Positions 51,933 through 61,151 are shown, counted from the first letter of the stretch. The stretch: 64,000 bases of DNA from Nocardia sp. NBC_00416 (GCF_036032445.1 NZ_CP107932.1:684501-748500), one strand, 5' to 3'. A program made the numbers and translations. The notes: a model not told the origin generated them from the letters alone.

Positions 51933-52846
51933 TTGACCTCCTTGGCGAAGTGGGCGTCGAGGCTGTCGGAGATCAGGTTCAACGCGATGATCGAATACAC
52001 CAATGCGAGCGCGGGGAAAGCGATAGGCCACCACTGGCCGGTGGTGAGTCCGGCGGACCCTGCCTGGATCATCGATCCCCAGCTGGGGATCGGCGGGGCG
52101 ATACCGAGCCCGAGGAAGCTCATCGCACCGACCGCCGACAGGGCCAGTGCCGCACCGGTACTGGCCTGCGACAGGATCGTGCCCGAGATATTCGGCAGGA
52201 TATGGGTGCGCAGCCGGTAGAACACCGAGGTACCGATCACCTGCGAGTAGAACACGTAGCGTGACTCCCGCAGGTGCATCGACTCGGCGCGGGTGAGCCG
52301 GATGAAGCGGGGGATATTGAGAATCGCGATGGTCGCCAGCAGGATGGCGGTGCCACCACCGCTGATCTGCACGATCACCAGGATCAGGATGAGCAGCGGG
52401 AAAGCGTCGAACCCGTCGACTATCCGCATGATGTAGCCCGAGCCGCGGCCACCCGAACCGGCCAGCAGGCCGAGCGCGGTACCGACGATCATGGCGACGG
52501 CGGTACCGCCGAGAGCCAGCGGCAGATCCGCCGCGGCCGCGGCGAAAGTGCGCAACAGAACGTCGCGGCCCGCCGAATCCGTTCCGAACAGGTGCTCGCC
52601 GCTGGGCGCGGTGAGCACCGACTTCGGGTCGATGCGGCCGGCGTCGAGGAAGAACCGGCAGACGATCGCCGCGACGGCGAGCGCCACCAGCATCCCCGCG
52701 CCGATATACGCGCCGGCGAGTCCGCGGCGGCGGTCCTTCTTCCGCGCCCGGTCCGCGCGGTCGGCGGCCGGATCGGTAACCCCGCCGGCCGCGGTGGTAT
52801 CCGATGAAGTGCTGGGGGCGGTGCCCGCCCCGCTATGGCTGGTCAT
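51929..52846 (-). CDS. ABC importer permease (DppC/OppC-like)
   Basis: 305 residues from ATG 52846. A cytoplasmic low-complexity N-terminus of about 40 residues is followed by a first membrane helix (LAGAYIGAGMLVALAVAAIV), the DppC-specific periplasmic segment with GTDSAGRDVLLRTF, five more helices, and the coupling EAA-like loop GAMSFLGLGIAPPIPSWGSM. Ends LNLISDSLDAHF. Partner of the permease at 52857. Confidence 0.9.
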   Translation of the reverse strand: MTSHSGAGTAPSTSSDTTAAGGVTDPAADRADRARKKDRRRGLAGAYIGAGMLVALAVAAIVCRFFLDAGRIDPKSVLTAPSGEHLFGTDSAGRDVLLRTFAAAAADLPLALGGTAVAMIVGTALGLLAGSGGRGSGYIMRIVDGFDAFPLLILILVIVQISGGGTAILLATIAILNIPRFIRLTRAESMHLRESRYVFYSQVIGTSVFYRLRTHILPNISGTILSQASTGAALALSAVGAMSFLGLGIAPPIPSWGSMIQAGSAGLTTGQWWPIAFPALALVYSIIALNLISDSLDAHFAKEVK

Positions 52847-52856
52847 GGTGGAGGCC

Positions 52857-53984
52857 TCAGGACTTGTGACGGACGCGCGGGTCGAGGAGCAGGATGACGA
52901 TGTCGATGACGAGGAACGTCAGCACGGTCAGGCCACCGAGCACGATGACGATTCCCTGGATGACGGGTAGATCGAACTTGAAGATGGAATCGACGCCGAA
53001 CGCTGCCGCGCCGTTGAGGTTGTAGATCTTCTGCATGATGGCGCCGCCACCGATGATCGCCCCGGTGATCACAGCGATCGTGGTGAGAACAGCGGTTCGT
53101 GAGACCGTGAACGCCGACCAGAACACCCGTAGCGGGGTCAGTCCGCACGCCCGCGCGTAGTGGATCTGCGGAGACGCCAGCACGGTGGCGAAGTTCGTCC
53201 GGGTGACCCGGGCGAAGACCGCGGAGAGCACCAGTCCGAAGCTCAGGACCGGGAGCACGAGCTGCTGCGCGGCCTTACCGAAAGTGGCTGTATCGCCGGC
53301 CAAGAGCGCATCGATGACCACCACCCCGGTCGGGCCGTCCGGTACTGCGGTACGCATGGACACCTGACCGACCGGGGCGGGTGCCACACCGAGGAGGTAG
53401 AAGAACACGTACACCAGGACGAGGGCGAACACATACTCCGGCAGCGACTGCAGCACACTGACGATCACCCTGGTCGTGTGATCGGCGGGTCGGGTGCGGT
53501 AATAGGCGCCCACGGCTCCCATACCGACGCCCACGATGATCGCCACCACGAGAGCGAGCAGACCGACGGTGAGATCGAGCGGCAGCCGTCCGAAGATCTC
53601 CTCGGAGACCGGCCGGCGGGTGAAATACGACGCACCGAGGTCACCGCGAACGAGGCCGGCGAGGAAATCGGTGTACTGCGACCACAGCGGCCGGTCGAAG
53701 CCGAGCTCTCCCTCGATCCGGGCGATGGCCTCCGCGTCGGCGTATTCGCCGCCGATCGCGGCCGCGGCGTTGGTGCCCGGCAACCGGACCAGCCAGAACG
53801 CCAGCGTCGCCACCGCGAAGATGGACACCGGGATGGCTACGAGCCGACCGAGCAGCATCGACACCGGAACTCGGCGGGTCGCCCCCGCGGAGCCCTGTGC
53901 GGGCTCCGCGGGAGACAGTCCGGGTACGGTCGTGCTTGCCGTCCCGTCGGAGGTCGCGGATACGGATTGGGTCTCTACTGGCAT
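52857..53984 (-). CDS. ABC importer permease (DppB/OppB-like)
   Basis: 375 residues from ATG 53984, overlapping the binding-protein stop by 10 bases; the frame beyond that start is antisense noise. It has a first helix after residue 40 (LVAIPVSIFAVATLAFWLV), then the family's RIEGELGFDRPLWSQYTDFL and LVRGDLGASYFTRRPVSEEI, and the transmembrane bundle with the coupling loop IHYARACGLTPLRVFWSAFT. It forms the channel with the DppC-like protein. Confidence 0.9.
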   Translation of the reverse strand: MPVETQSVSATSDGTASTTVPGLSPAEPAQGSAGATRRVPVSMLLGRLVAIPVSIFAVATLAFWLVRLPGTNAAAAIGGEYADAEAIARIEGELGFDRPLWSQYTDFLAGLVRGDLGASYFTRRPVSEEIFGRLPLDLTVGLLALVVAIIVGVGMGAVGAYYRTRPADHTTRVIVSVLQSLPEYVFALVLVYVFFYLLGVAPAPVGQVSMRTAVPDGPTGVVVIDALLAGDTATFGKAAQQLVLPVLSFGLVLSAVFARVTRTNFATVLASPQIHYARACGLTPLRVFWSAFTVSRTAVLTTIAVITGAIIGGGAIMQKIYNLNGAAAFGVDSIFKFDLPVIQGIVIVLGGLTVLTFLVIDIVILLLDPRVRHKS

Positions 53985-55621
53985 CGGGTGTTCGCCTCGG
54001 TGTAGTCGGTGCCGAACGAAGAGGCAGGCACTTGCTCGGCGCAGACGCTGCGGATGTTGATCGTGGAGCGGTCGGCGAGATATACGGCGGGTTGCTGTGC
54101 GGCGATCAGTGCGGCGACGGCGTCCGTCGTCGCCCGGGCCTCGGGTCCGGCGCTGTCGGCCATCAGTTCGGCGGTCAGCGCGTCGAACTCGGGATTGCAG
54201 TAGCCGGCGTAGTTCTGCAGACCCGCACAACCGTTGGTCAGCCAGCCGGAATAGCCCGCGTTGGCGAACGCCGGGGTCTCCGCCAGCAGCCAGGACTGCA
54301 TGGTGTGCGCCAAGCCGTCGGAACGGAACTGCACCGCGGACGGCACGGTCACCACGTTCACGCGGATACCCACCTCACCGAGCTGTTGCTGGACGATCGC
54401 GGCGAGGTTCGCCGAATGCGGTCCGGGCTGGGCGGGGGAGACACTGAGATTCAGCGTGAAACCGTCCGGATGTCCCGCCGCGGCGAGCAACTTCCGGGCT
54501 TTGTCGAGGTCGCGGGTGTACGGGTCGGGATTCGGTGCCGGTGCGCCGAACTGGGCCGACAGTCCGCCCGCGGACGGCTGGGCGAACCCGCGGTAGACGG
54601 CCTGGTTGATCGCGTTCCGGTCGAGGGCGTACGAGATCGCTTGCCGTACTTCGGGTTTGCCGACGATCGGGTCGGCGGCGTTGAGTCCCAGCCAGTCCCG
54701 GGCGGGGTTGGCGCATTCGGCGAGGTTGACGGCGTCGCTGTCGCGGAGATGCTCGAGCTGGGTGTAGTCGAGATTGGTCACCTCGGCCACCTGCCCGGAC
54801 TGCAGCAGCTGGATCCGCGACGAGGCGTCGGCGACGGTCTGGAGCAGGATCTGGTCGATATTGCCACGCGTGCCGGTGAAGTTCGGGTTCCGGTCGAAGG
54901 TGAGCTGCTGGGAGGTGAACGCGGTCAGGTTCCAGGGGCCGAAGTTGGCCGTGTTATCGGTGAGATAGTCCTTGCCCCACGGGTCCGCGGGGGTGGCGTG
55001 GGCACGCACATCGGCGCTGTCGAGGATGATGCCCGCAACGCTGGCCAGCACATACGGTGCCATCGCGTTGCGCGCGACGAGGTTCATCCGCAGATGTGCC
55101 GGATCGAGCACCGTGACGGGTTTCGCCCGGTCGAAGCCGCCGACTTTGAAGAACAGGGTCTGGGCTCCGGCGTCGATGGCCACGGCCCGATCGAGGGTCC
55201 ACGACACGTCTTCGGCGGTGAGTGTGTTGCCTGCCGAGCTGAGTACTCCGTTGCGGAGGGTGATATCGATACCGAGGCCGTCCGGGGTCACCGCCCACTT
55301 CTCGACCAGCGCGGTCTGCGGCTTCAGCGGGGTGGGTACCTCGGACAGGCAGGAGGTGGGTGTGCTCGCGTCGGTCTCGAACTCGAGCAGCCGGCTCTGC
55401 ATGACATCGGCGAGAACCTTCGAAGCCTCACTGGAGTAGCTCGCCCTGTCGACGCCCTGGAAGTCCTGCGGGATGGCGATCACGTAGGTGGAGGATCCCG
55501 GCAGGTCGCCGCCCGTGGCGGAACCACCGCCACCGCCACACGCGGACAACAGGAGCGCGGCCGCGGCGGCGATGGCACCGGCCACCGCGAGCCCGGCGCG
55601 ACGAGAAGTTCTGGCGTACAT
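53975..55621 (-). CDS. Family 5 extracellular solute-binding lipoprotein
   Basis: 548 residues from ATG 55621. The signal peptide AGLAVAGAIAAAAALLLSAC ends in a lipobox Cys followed by a Gly run. Family-5 (Opp/Dpp) signature segments are NGVLSSAGNTLTAEDVSWTL, KDYLTDNTANFGPWNLTAF, PEVRQAISYALDRNAINQAV and LLAAAGHPDGFTLNLSVS. It captures the substrate outside the cell for the four-component transporter downstream; the ligand cannot be told, but the enzymes suggest a nitrogen-containing organic acid or amide. Confidence 0.9.
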   Translation of the reverse strand: MYARTSRRAGLAVAGAIAAAAALLLSACGGGGGSATGGDLPGSSTYVIAIPQDFQGVDRASYSSEASKVLADVMQSRLLEFETDASTPTSCLSEVPTPLKPQTALVEKWAVTPDGLGIDITLRNGVLSSAGNTLTAEDVSWTLDRAVAIDAGAQTLFFKVGGFDRAKPVTVLDPAHLRMNLVARNAMAPYVLASVAGIILDSADVRAHATPADPWGKDYLTDNTANFGPWNLTAFTSQQLTFDRNPNFTGTRGNIDQILLQTVADASSRIQLLQSGQVAEVTNLDYTQLEHLRDSDAVNLAECANPARDWLGLNAADPIVGKPEVRQAISYALDRNAINQAVYRGFAQPSAGGLSAQFGAPAPNPDPYTRDLDKARKLLAAAGHPDGFTLNLSVSPAQPGPHSANLAAIVQQQLGEVGIRVNVVTVPSAVQFRSDGLAHTMQSWLLAETPAFANAGYSGWLTNGCAGLQNYAGYCNPEFDALTAELMADSAGPEARATTDAVAALIAAQQPAVYLADRSTINIRSVCAEQVPASSFGTDYTEANTRCQ

Positions 55622-55663
55622 GGATTGTCCTTGGTCTAGCTCAGCGGAGAAAGGGGTGGCCGA

Positions 55664-56488
55664 TCACTTCGAGGTGCCGGCGCGGCTGTCATTGCGCAGC
55701 GCGGTCAGGTAGTTCAATGCCACGGGGATATCGGCGACGACCGTGCCGTGGGCGGGGGCCAGCATCGACGGCCGGAAATCTTCGATCAGATCCATGAACC
55801 ACTGGATCCGGGATTCGACATCGAGATGCCCGATGCCGCTGACGATCTCGGTCATCACCGAATACATGTCGGCGGTCGGCGCGATACCGGACTCCTCGGC
55901 GGTGAAACCGCAGGTGTCCTCGCGGTGCCAGTGGAAGAAGGCGAACCCGTCGGCGGGGAACAGCACCCGGGATCCGTGGTCGAATCCCCATATCGTGTTC
56001 GGCAGGTCACGGAACACCGAGTCGACGAACTCGAACTCACGACCGCCGAGATCGAGCTTCGTCCCCGGGGCCATCGCCTGATACGCCGAATCCGGCACCG
56101 ACGGGTGGTAGAGGAAGTAGTCGCGTACGTCGCCGACCACCTTCACTTCGGGATGCGCGTCGTAGAGCATCGACAACGAGCCACCGTGCGGGATCTCCGG
56201 GTGGGTGGGCATCACGTAGTCGAGCGGGCGTCCGCCGAGTGCCTTTTCGAGCGCGGGGAGGTAGGTGTCCCACAACCCCGGGTGTCCCGTGTCGACCAGC
56301 AGGGTCTTATCGGACCCCGTGATCAGGTAGGTGTTCAGGGCCGAGTGCACGAGGTCCTGGCGTTCCTTGTCCATGAACAATGCGGAACAGCCGCCGATCC
56401 ATTGCACGCCGTCGGCGATCGGCCGCGGGAACCGCTCGTGGACGAAGTAGGTGCCGAAAACATCGAGCAGGTCGTCGAGATCAGGCAT
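55664..56488 (-). CDS. Metallo-beta-lactamase-fold protein, ODP/FprA-like, with altered metal motif
   Basis: 274 residues from ATG 56488, overlapping the upstream paralogue's stop by 8 bases. The fold is shown by NTYLITGSDKTLLVDTGHPG, the motif PTHPEIPHGGSLSML where flavodiiron proteins have H-x-E-x-D-H, FEFVDSVFRDLPNTIWGFDH, SRVLFPADGFAFFHWHRED and MLAPAHGTVV. Several ligands (His, Glu, His, Asp, His) remain, but the Asp of the first motif is Pro. There is no flavodoxin domain. Enzyme activity uncertain. Confidence 0.75.
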   Translation of the reverse strand: MPDLDDLLDVFGTYFVHERFPRPIADGVQWIGGCSALFMDKERQDLVHSALNTYLITGSDKTLLVDTGHPGLWDTYLPALEKALGGRPLDYVMPTHPEIPHGGSLSMLYDAHPEVKVVGDVRDYFLYHPSVPDSAYQAMAPGTKLDLGGREFEFVDSVFRDLPNTIWGFDHGSRVLFPADGFAFFHWHREDTCGFTAEESGIAPTADMYSVMTEIVSGIGHLDVESRIQWFMDLIEDFRPSMLAPAHGTVVADIPVALNYLTALRNDSRAGTSK

Positions 56489-57389
56489 GGTCGGTGGTCT
56501 CCTGCGTCGAAGTCGGGGCCGCGGCGGGTGCGGCGAGTACATCGAGTGCCATCCGCAGGTGACGACGGACCTGATCCGCGCCCTCGATGACCGTGCCGTG
56601 GTAGGGAGCGAGACGGTCGATCTCGACGCCGTCGAAGAACTTGTGCAGGTCCTCGATCAGCGGCCCGGTATCCGCGTCGGCCATCCACTCGAACCGGGTG
56701 TGGATGTGATCGCGTACCTCGTCGAGAGTCAGTCGCTCGTCGGCGGACATCACGGGGGAGCGGTCGGGGGTGTCGAGTTTGCCTTCGGAGAAGAAGTCAC
56801 TGCAGAACAATGTCCTGGTCCCGCGGTCGTAGAGCCACGCGAACCCGAGCACCGTCAGCCGCGTGTTCATGAGTGTCAACTGGTGGCCCGGATCGAAGGC
56901 CACTTCGCTGGGGCGGTTCAACTCCCGGATCAGCGACCGGCCCGGGTTGTCGGCGGGCATCAAGAAATGCACGGTCACCCGGTCGGCGCCCGGTGCGGAT
57001 CCGCCGAAGTCGTCGTGTTCGAACCATTTGAGCAGATGGCCCGCACCGGCGAACCAGATGTGCTCGACGTCGAACTCGCTGACGAGCGCCGCGAGATTAC
57101 CGATCTCGTCGGCCTCGTTGCGGTCGGCGTAGAGGTGCAGCGCACGGTCACCGAGAAGCTCGCGGACCTGGTCGATGATCAGCTCGCGATGCAGTTTGAC
57201 CCCGGTGCCCACCAGGAGCGCGTTGTTCTCCGCGAGCAGGAGGTAGGCGCTGATCGGTTCGAATCCCGTGACCTCCGGGCGGCGCCAGCTCAGCCGGCCG
57301 TCGATCGGCACTACACCGCCCAGCCGGTAGAGCCTGTCCGGTACGAGCTCGACTGCCGGAGCAGCCACCGTCGTGGAGCGAGTAGGCAT
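56481..57389 (-). CDS. Metallo-beta-lactamase-fold protein, ODP/FprA-like, degenerate metal site
   Basis: 302 residues from ATG 57389 with AGGA upstream. It parallels the next gene: ISAYLLLAENNALLVGTGVK, YADRNEADEIGNLAALVSEF in place of the H-x-E-x-D-H motif (keeping only Glu/Asp), TRLTVLGFAWLYDRGTRTLF, CSDFFSEG and LAPYHGTVI. Most of the usual His ligands are gone. The two may form a heterodimer in which the other subunit is active. First gene of the 12-gene operon, facing the IclR gene across about 540 bases. Confidence 0.7.
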   Translation of the reverse strand: MPTRSTTVAAPAVELVPDRLYRLGGVVPIDGRLSWRRPEVTGFEPISAYLLLAENNALLVGTGVKLHRELIIDQVRELLGDRALHLYADRNEADEIGNLAALVSEFDVEHIWFAGAGHLLKWFEHDDFGGSAPGADRVTVHFLMPADNPGRSLIRELNRPSEVAFDPGHQLTLMNTRLTVLGFAWLYDRGTRTLFCSDFFSEGKLDTPDRSPVMSADERLTLDEVRDHIHTRFEWMADADTGPLIEDLHKFFDGVEIDRLAPYHGTVIEGADQVRRHLRMALDVLAAPAAAPTSTQETTDHA

Positions 57390-57570
57390 GGATCGTCCTT
57401 TCTTGTGCGGCATCCGGGACACCCGAAAGTCGCATCCGAGAACCGGCCGCGGGATGACCGGGCCGTCACATCTCAGGGGGCGGAGCTGTTGTGGGAGCGG
57501 TACTCACACGCTGGGCGCTCCGATCGGAGCCTGCCCGGTGCTGCGGGCCGCCGGCCCAGCCCGAATCTCA

Positions 57571-57589
57571 TCTCTCATATTGTGAGAGA
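57571..57589. promoter_or_regulatory. Palindrome, probable IclR operator (operon side)
   Basis: TCTCTCATATTGTGAGAGA: seven-base perfect arms TCTCTCA/TGAGAGA around a 5-base centre, about 180 bases before the first gene of the minus-strand operon. A similar sequence stands near the regulator's own start. Confidence 0.6.
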
Positions 57590-57892
57590 GAAGAACCTGC
57601 AATGTGGGAATGAGATTATGTGAAGCGCGGGGGGTCGTCAAGAAGATGATGAGGTGTTAATCACGTGTTTCGTGGAGGTTGCGGCGAGTCCCTGTCGCCG
57701 CAACGCGCTTCGAAGTTCTCGATTGTCCCGGGAAGATTCGAAGTATTACCTGGTAGACAGCTTTCTCTGTGCGATGCTGGCGGTAACTGGGCGGTCGGTT
57801 GCTCGAGGCTGCGGCGAGGTTCATGTCTTCGAAGTGGGGGCTGGGAATTGGTGCGGAATTCGGCTGTCGCGCAACCGAACCTCCATGTATTC

Positions 57893-57909
57893 TTCTCACA
57901 TAATGAAAA
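57893..57909. promoter_or_regulatory. Second IclR-operator-like site (regulator side)
   Basis: TTCTCACATAATGAAAA resembles the 57571 palindrome (TCTCAyATwrTGArA consensus of the two) and lies 15-20 bases before the IclR start, suggesting autoregulation. Confidence 0.5.
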
Positions 57910-57930
57910 ATCAGCAATGAGGGGATGAGC

Positions 57931-58704
57931 ATGGTTCGACCTCGGGAGTCCGGTCAGGTGGCAGGGGCGGAGAGTGGACGCCGCGTTCTGGCCACCCTGG
58001 GCGCGTTCACCGCAGCGAACTCGGTCTGGACTGCCACCGAACTCGCGGACCACCTCGGGTACAAGCAATCGACCGCTTACCGCTATATCGGAATCCTGCG
58101 TGAAACAGGCTTTCTGGAGACCTGCCCGGGTGGCGGCTACCGGCTCACCGACAAGGTCCTGGCCCTGGCCGAGGCGCACGACGAAGCACGAAACACCCTG
58201 GTCGAAGTCGCGCGCCCGATCATCACCCGGCTGCGCGACACTGTCGACGAGACCGTCCTCGTCGCCCGGCGCCGAGGCGACTTCGCCTTCTGCGTCGACC
58301 GGGTCGAATCCACCCGCCCGGTCTCTCTGCAGTTCGACCGGGGACAGCCGATGGCACTGCATTCCGGCTCCATCCCCCGGCTGCTGCTGGCCACCATGCC
58401 CGGACCCGAGCGGGGCGAGTATCTCGACCGGACCCGGCCACTACTCGCAGCCACGCATGGACGGCTGATCTCCGACGAGGCGCTGCGGGTGGTGCGCGAG
58501 GCCGGTTTCAGTCAGTCCAGTGAGGAGATCGATCAGGGTATCTGGGGAACCGCCGCGCTGATCCGCCGCGCGGGCAGGCCGATTGCCGCGGTCGGTACCG
58601 CGGCGCCGGTGTCCAGGCTGACCGAGCAACGTCGCGCGGAGCTGACCCGGCTGATCATCGGCGCCGCGGAGGAGATCTCGGGTCGTCTCGTTGACGGATA
58701 CTGA
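57931..58704 (+). CDS. IclR-family transcription regulator of the catabolic operon
   Basis: 257 residues from ATG 57931; ATG 57925 is in frame, but the GAGGGG site ends directly at it, so the second ATG is better spaced. The N-terminal winged helix includes VLATLGAFTAANSVWTATEL, ADHLGYKQSTAYRYIGILRE and GGGYRLTDKVLALA. The C-terminal IclR effector domain has VLVARRRGDFAFCVDRVEST, GQPMALHSGSIPRLLLATMP and SSEEIDQGIWGTAALIRRAG. Such regulators bind aromatic or dicarboxylic effectors. It is divergent from the 12-gene operon and flanked by matching palindromes. Confidence 0.9.
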   Translation: MVRPRESGQVAGAESGRRVLATLGAFTAANSVWTATELADHLGYKQSTAYRYIGILRETGFLETCPGGGYRLTDKVLALAEAHDEARNTLVEVARPIITRLRDTVDETVLVARRRGDFAFCVDRVESTRPVSLQFDRGQPMALHSGSIPRLLLATMPGPERGEYLDRTRPLLAATHGRLISDEALRVVREAGFSQSSEEIDQGIWGTAALIRRAGRPIAAVGTAAPVSRLTEQRRAELTRLIIGAAEEISGRLVDGY

Positions 58705-58815
58705 CGGAGTCGGCGGTGGGAGCATCCCACCTGAGGTGCGGTGTCCTGCCTTCGGCACCGCAAGAACCAGCTCTTCGCCGCAAGCCCGGACCGAATAACG
58801 GCCGTGAACCCGAAA

Positions 58816-59331
58816 TCAGCAGGGGTGGAACCGCAACACCATGTTCACGCTGGTGGTTCCGGCCCAGTTGGTCAATTGTGAACCGGGAATATCGACGAAG
58901 CCGAGTCGCCGATACAGCCGATGGGCGGGGTTATCGGTGCGTACGTTGAGGCAGACCCCCGAACAGCTGCGCGCGGCCTCGGCGAGCAGGCGTGTCAGCA
59001 GCGCCGTTCCCAACCCTGTTCCCCGTGCTGTCGAGTCGACAGCGATCGCCAGCTCGGGAATGTCGGCGTCGATGTAGGTGTCGCCAGCGTCCTCGGGAGG
59101 AAAGCGCCGCAACCAGGCCGCCCCGGCCGAGCGCTGACCGATTTCACCGATTACACCCAAGTCCCCTGATCGACCCCAGTTTTCGACATATCGGGCCAGT
59201 TTCGGGACCGACCGGATGTCGTCGGGTGTGTGATACCCCTGGTCGCCGGCGCGGGACGCCTCGAACAGCATCGTCCACAAGAAATCCTGGTCCGTCGCTG
59301 CGGCTGGTCTGACGAGAGTGGAACAACGCAC
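58816..59331 (-). CDS. GNAT-family N-acetyltransferase
   Basis: 171 residues from GTG 59331. GNAT features: LVRPAAATDQDFLWTMLFEA at the start, then PELAIAVDSTARGTGLGTAL (acetyl-CoA-binding R/Q-x-x-G-x-G/A variant), and NVRTDNPAHRLYRRLGFVDI. The segment between (GAAWLRRFPPEDAGDTYIDA) is the usual central strand region. Substrate not predictable. Convergent with the IclR gene. Confidence 0.85.
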   Translation of the reverse strand: MRCSTLVRPAAATDQDFLWTMLFEASRAGDQGYHTPDDIRSVPKLARYVENWGRSGDLGVIGEIGQRSAGAAWLRRFPPEDAGDTYIDADIPELAIAVDSTARGTGLGTALLTRLLAEAARSCSGVCLNVRTDNPAHRLYRRLGFVDIPGSQLTNWAGTTSVNMVLRFHPC

Positions 59332-59505
59332 GTGCTGGACGCTATGCGATCATCGTGCACTGTTCAAAAACACTCGATGCCGAGCTCGGCGGCCGGGGTG
59401 AGGGCCGCAGTAGTGCGCCGGTCGATCTGTTCGAGCCGCCGCGGGCCGGAAACCCACTGTGAGAACGGGTTGGGCTGCTTTCTGTGCGGTGTCGGTGGCT
59501 GTGCG

Positions 59506-59745
59506 CTACTCGGTCGGTAACGGCTGCGCCTGCGCCGCGGGCACCTCGTCGGTCCCGCGTCGGCGGATGACGGCGTGCGCTGCCTCCGCCGCTACGAGGC
59601 CGAGTGCGATGAACACCGCGCCGACGGCGCCGAGCCAGTGTGCGCCGAACCATGCCATCCCGGCCTGCCCGACCAGGGGCGCAGCCGAGACACCGAGGTA
59701 GAACACGGCCGACGCGAGGCCGGTGAGCAGTGGTGCTGCCGTCGG
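59506..59745 (-). pseudogene. MFS transporter C-terminal remnant
   Basis: The minus-strand reading LTGLASAVFYLGVSAAPLVG, then MAWFGAHWLGAVGAVFIALG and a hydrophilic tail to the stop at 59506 gives the last two membrane helices of an MFS transporter. It joins directly, in another frame, to the hydrolase fragment, so about 350 residues are missing. Confidence 0.6.
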
Positions 59746-60222
59746 CATAGCGGTGCACCTGTGGCACCTCCACCGGGATCTCTGTATCCAGACTGCCGTG
59801 CAGATAGTGGATCGGGGTACGCAGTCGGGGCAGACGCGGCCGCGGATCATAACCATAGGTGGCAAGCCAAGAGAACTGGTCATCGATGTAAACGCTCGAA
59901 TCGAGAATCTGGCGGATCGTCCAATCGATGCGCGTCCGGGAGGTTCCCGGCGCATACCATTGGGGCACCCATTCGCTGAGAAACTCAGTCCGGCGGTACC
60001 GCAAATCGGCAACTATCCGCGGCAGCGGCACATCCTGCGCGCCGTAGGCCGTACCACCCACCGCGACCACACCACTCAGCAGGTCCGGGTGGGAGAACGC
60101 GAGTTCGGTGGCGAATATGGCAGCGAGGGAGGAACCCACCGCGATCGGCCGGTGCAGACCCAACTTCCGGATGACTTCCGGCAGATCCGTGCCGACGCTC
60201 TCGAGGTTGCTGCGCCGAACGT
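59745..60222 (-). pseudogene. Alpha/beta-hydrolase internal fragment
   Basis: The reading SVGTDLPEVIRKLGLHRPIA, VGSSLAAIFATELAFSHPDL (nucleophile elbow G-S-S), LSGVVAVGGTAYGAQDVPL and TPIHYLHGSLDTEIPVEVPQ (catalytic Asp region) is the middle of an alpha/beta hydrolase. The N-terminal strands and the C-terminal catalytic His are lost at both joints. A dead fragment between MFS and LysR remnants. Confidence 0.6.
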
Positions 60223-60237
60223 GCTACCACGATTCGG

Positions 60238-60840
60238 TTGGGTACCAGCACCGGATTGGGCGCCCGACTGGAAAACCTCCTGATCGAATTCGCGCGTTCG
60301 GCCCCGGATACGCACCTCGAACTCGTGAATGCCGATGTGCAAGAGCGCATGAAACGCGTGCAGTCCGGAGAACTGGACGCCGCGGTGGTGCGCGGCGCCC
60401 ACGACGAGCTGGGACTCGAACTGCTTCCCTTGTGGTCGGACCGACTGGTGGCGGCGATTCCTGCACGGCACAGTCTGGCGGTAGAGCGCGAGATCGACGT
60501 CGCGTGGCCGGCCGAACTGCCATTGCGTGTGGTCGGCCATTCCAATAACCGAGCGCTGCACGACCTGATAATCGGTTGCTGTCGGCAAGCCGGTTTCGAC
60601 CCGGTCTTCGGTCCGGAATTCACTACCGACCAGGACACATTGGCGGCCATCGGTTACGGTGCGCCGAATTGGACGGTGTACTACGCGGCGCAATCCGCCA
60701 AGCTGTCATTTCCCACTGTGGTCTGGCGGCCGCTGCGCAATCCCGAGCCTGTGATGCCGAGCTTCCTCGCGGTCCGGCCCCGGCCGCCCGGGAAAGAGTT
60801 GCGCGCACTGATCGAGGCATGTCATGCCGTCGGCGATTAG
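60238..60840 (+). pseudogene. LysR-family regulator missing its DNA-binding domain
   Basis: 200 residues starting at what is the usual beginning of a LysR effector domain (TIRLGTSTGLGARLENLLIE when read from about 60229). It covers the whole substrate-binding domain: DAAVVRGAHDELGLELLPLW, RLVAAIPARHSLAVEREIDV, GHSNNRALHDLIIGCCRQ. The winged HTH of about 90 residues is absent and replaced by the opposite-strand hydrolase fragment. The TTG at 60238 has no convincing ribosome-binding site, so the gene is most likely non-functional. Confidence 0.65.
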
Positions 60841-60861
60841 GGCGTTATCGCTTCCCTTCGC

Positions 60862-61090
60862 CCACGTGGCGGACACCAGCGTCCGCGTCGCAGATCTGAG
60901 CGTCGCCGTCGCCGCGCTGCTGTGGGTGCAGTTCGTGAACGTCGGCCGCACACCGGTTGTGTCTCCGGAACCGACGCCCTGACTCGGGACCCGCTGCACC
61001 ACATCGACCAGCACTACATCGGTCCCGACACGATGGCCGCCGCCGACACTGTGCTGGTCGACACCCGAGCGAGCGGGCCGTCGAGACGCC
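60862..61090 (+). pseudogene. Tn3-family transposase remnant
   Basis: Two frames together recall the Tn3 TnpA core. The first is VRVADLSVAVAALLWVQFVN then VGRTPVVSPEPTP and a stop near 60982. The second is LTRDPLHHIDQHYIGPDTMA then AADTVLVDTRASG. Intact TnpA proteins read A-x-L-x-A-E-A-C-N-x-G-x-T-P-V, then L-T-R-x-R-L, then N-Y-x-R-A-E-T-x-A-x-A-N, around this region. Only about 75 residues survive. It lies just beside the mosaic of truncated genes and may explain their rearrangement. Confidence 0.5.
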
Positions 61091-61151
61091 CGGTCGGATG
61101 CGCACCGACCTGGCGCAACTGGTGGCCCGCAGCACACCCTGCGTTAGTTTG

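Larger units (their letters stand above)
57390..57930. other. Divergent regulatory region between catabolic operon and IclR gene
   Basis: No gene is supported in this 540-base stretch. It contains two operator-like sequences (57571-57589 and 57893-57909) and a related run TGAGATTATGTGA at about 57610. It is locally more AT-rich than the surrounding genes, as expected of promoters for both directions. Confidence 0.6.

Noticed and set aside
53985..54230. N-terminal extension of the DppB-like permease
   Set aside because: Antisense-like Arg-rich sequence inside the binding-protein gene; ATG 53984 begins the normal permease pattern.
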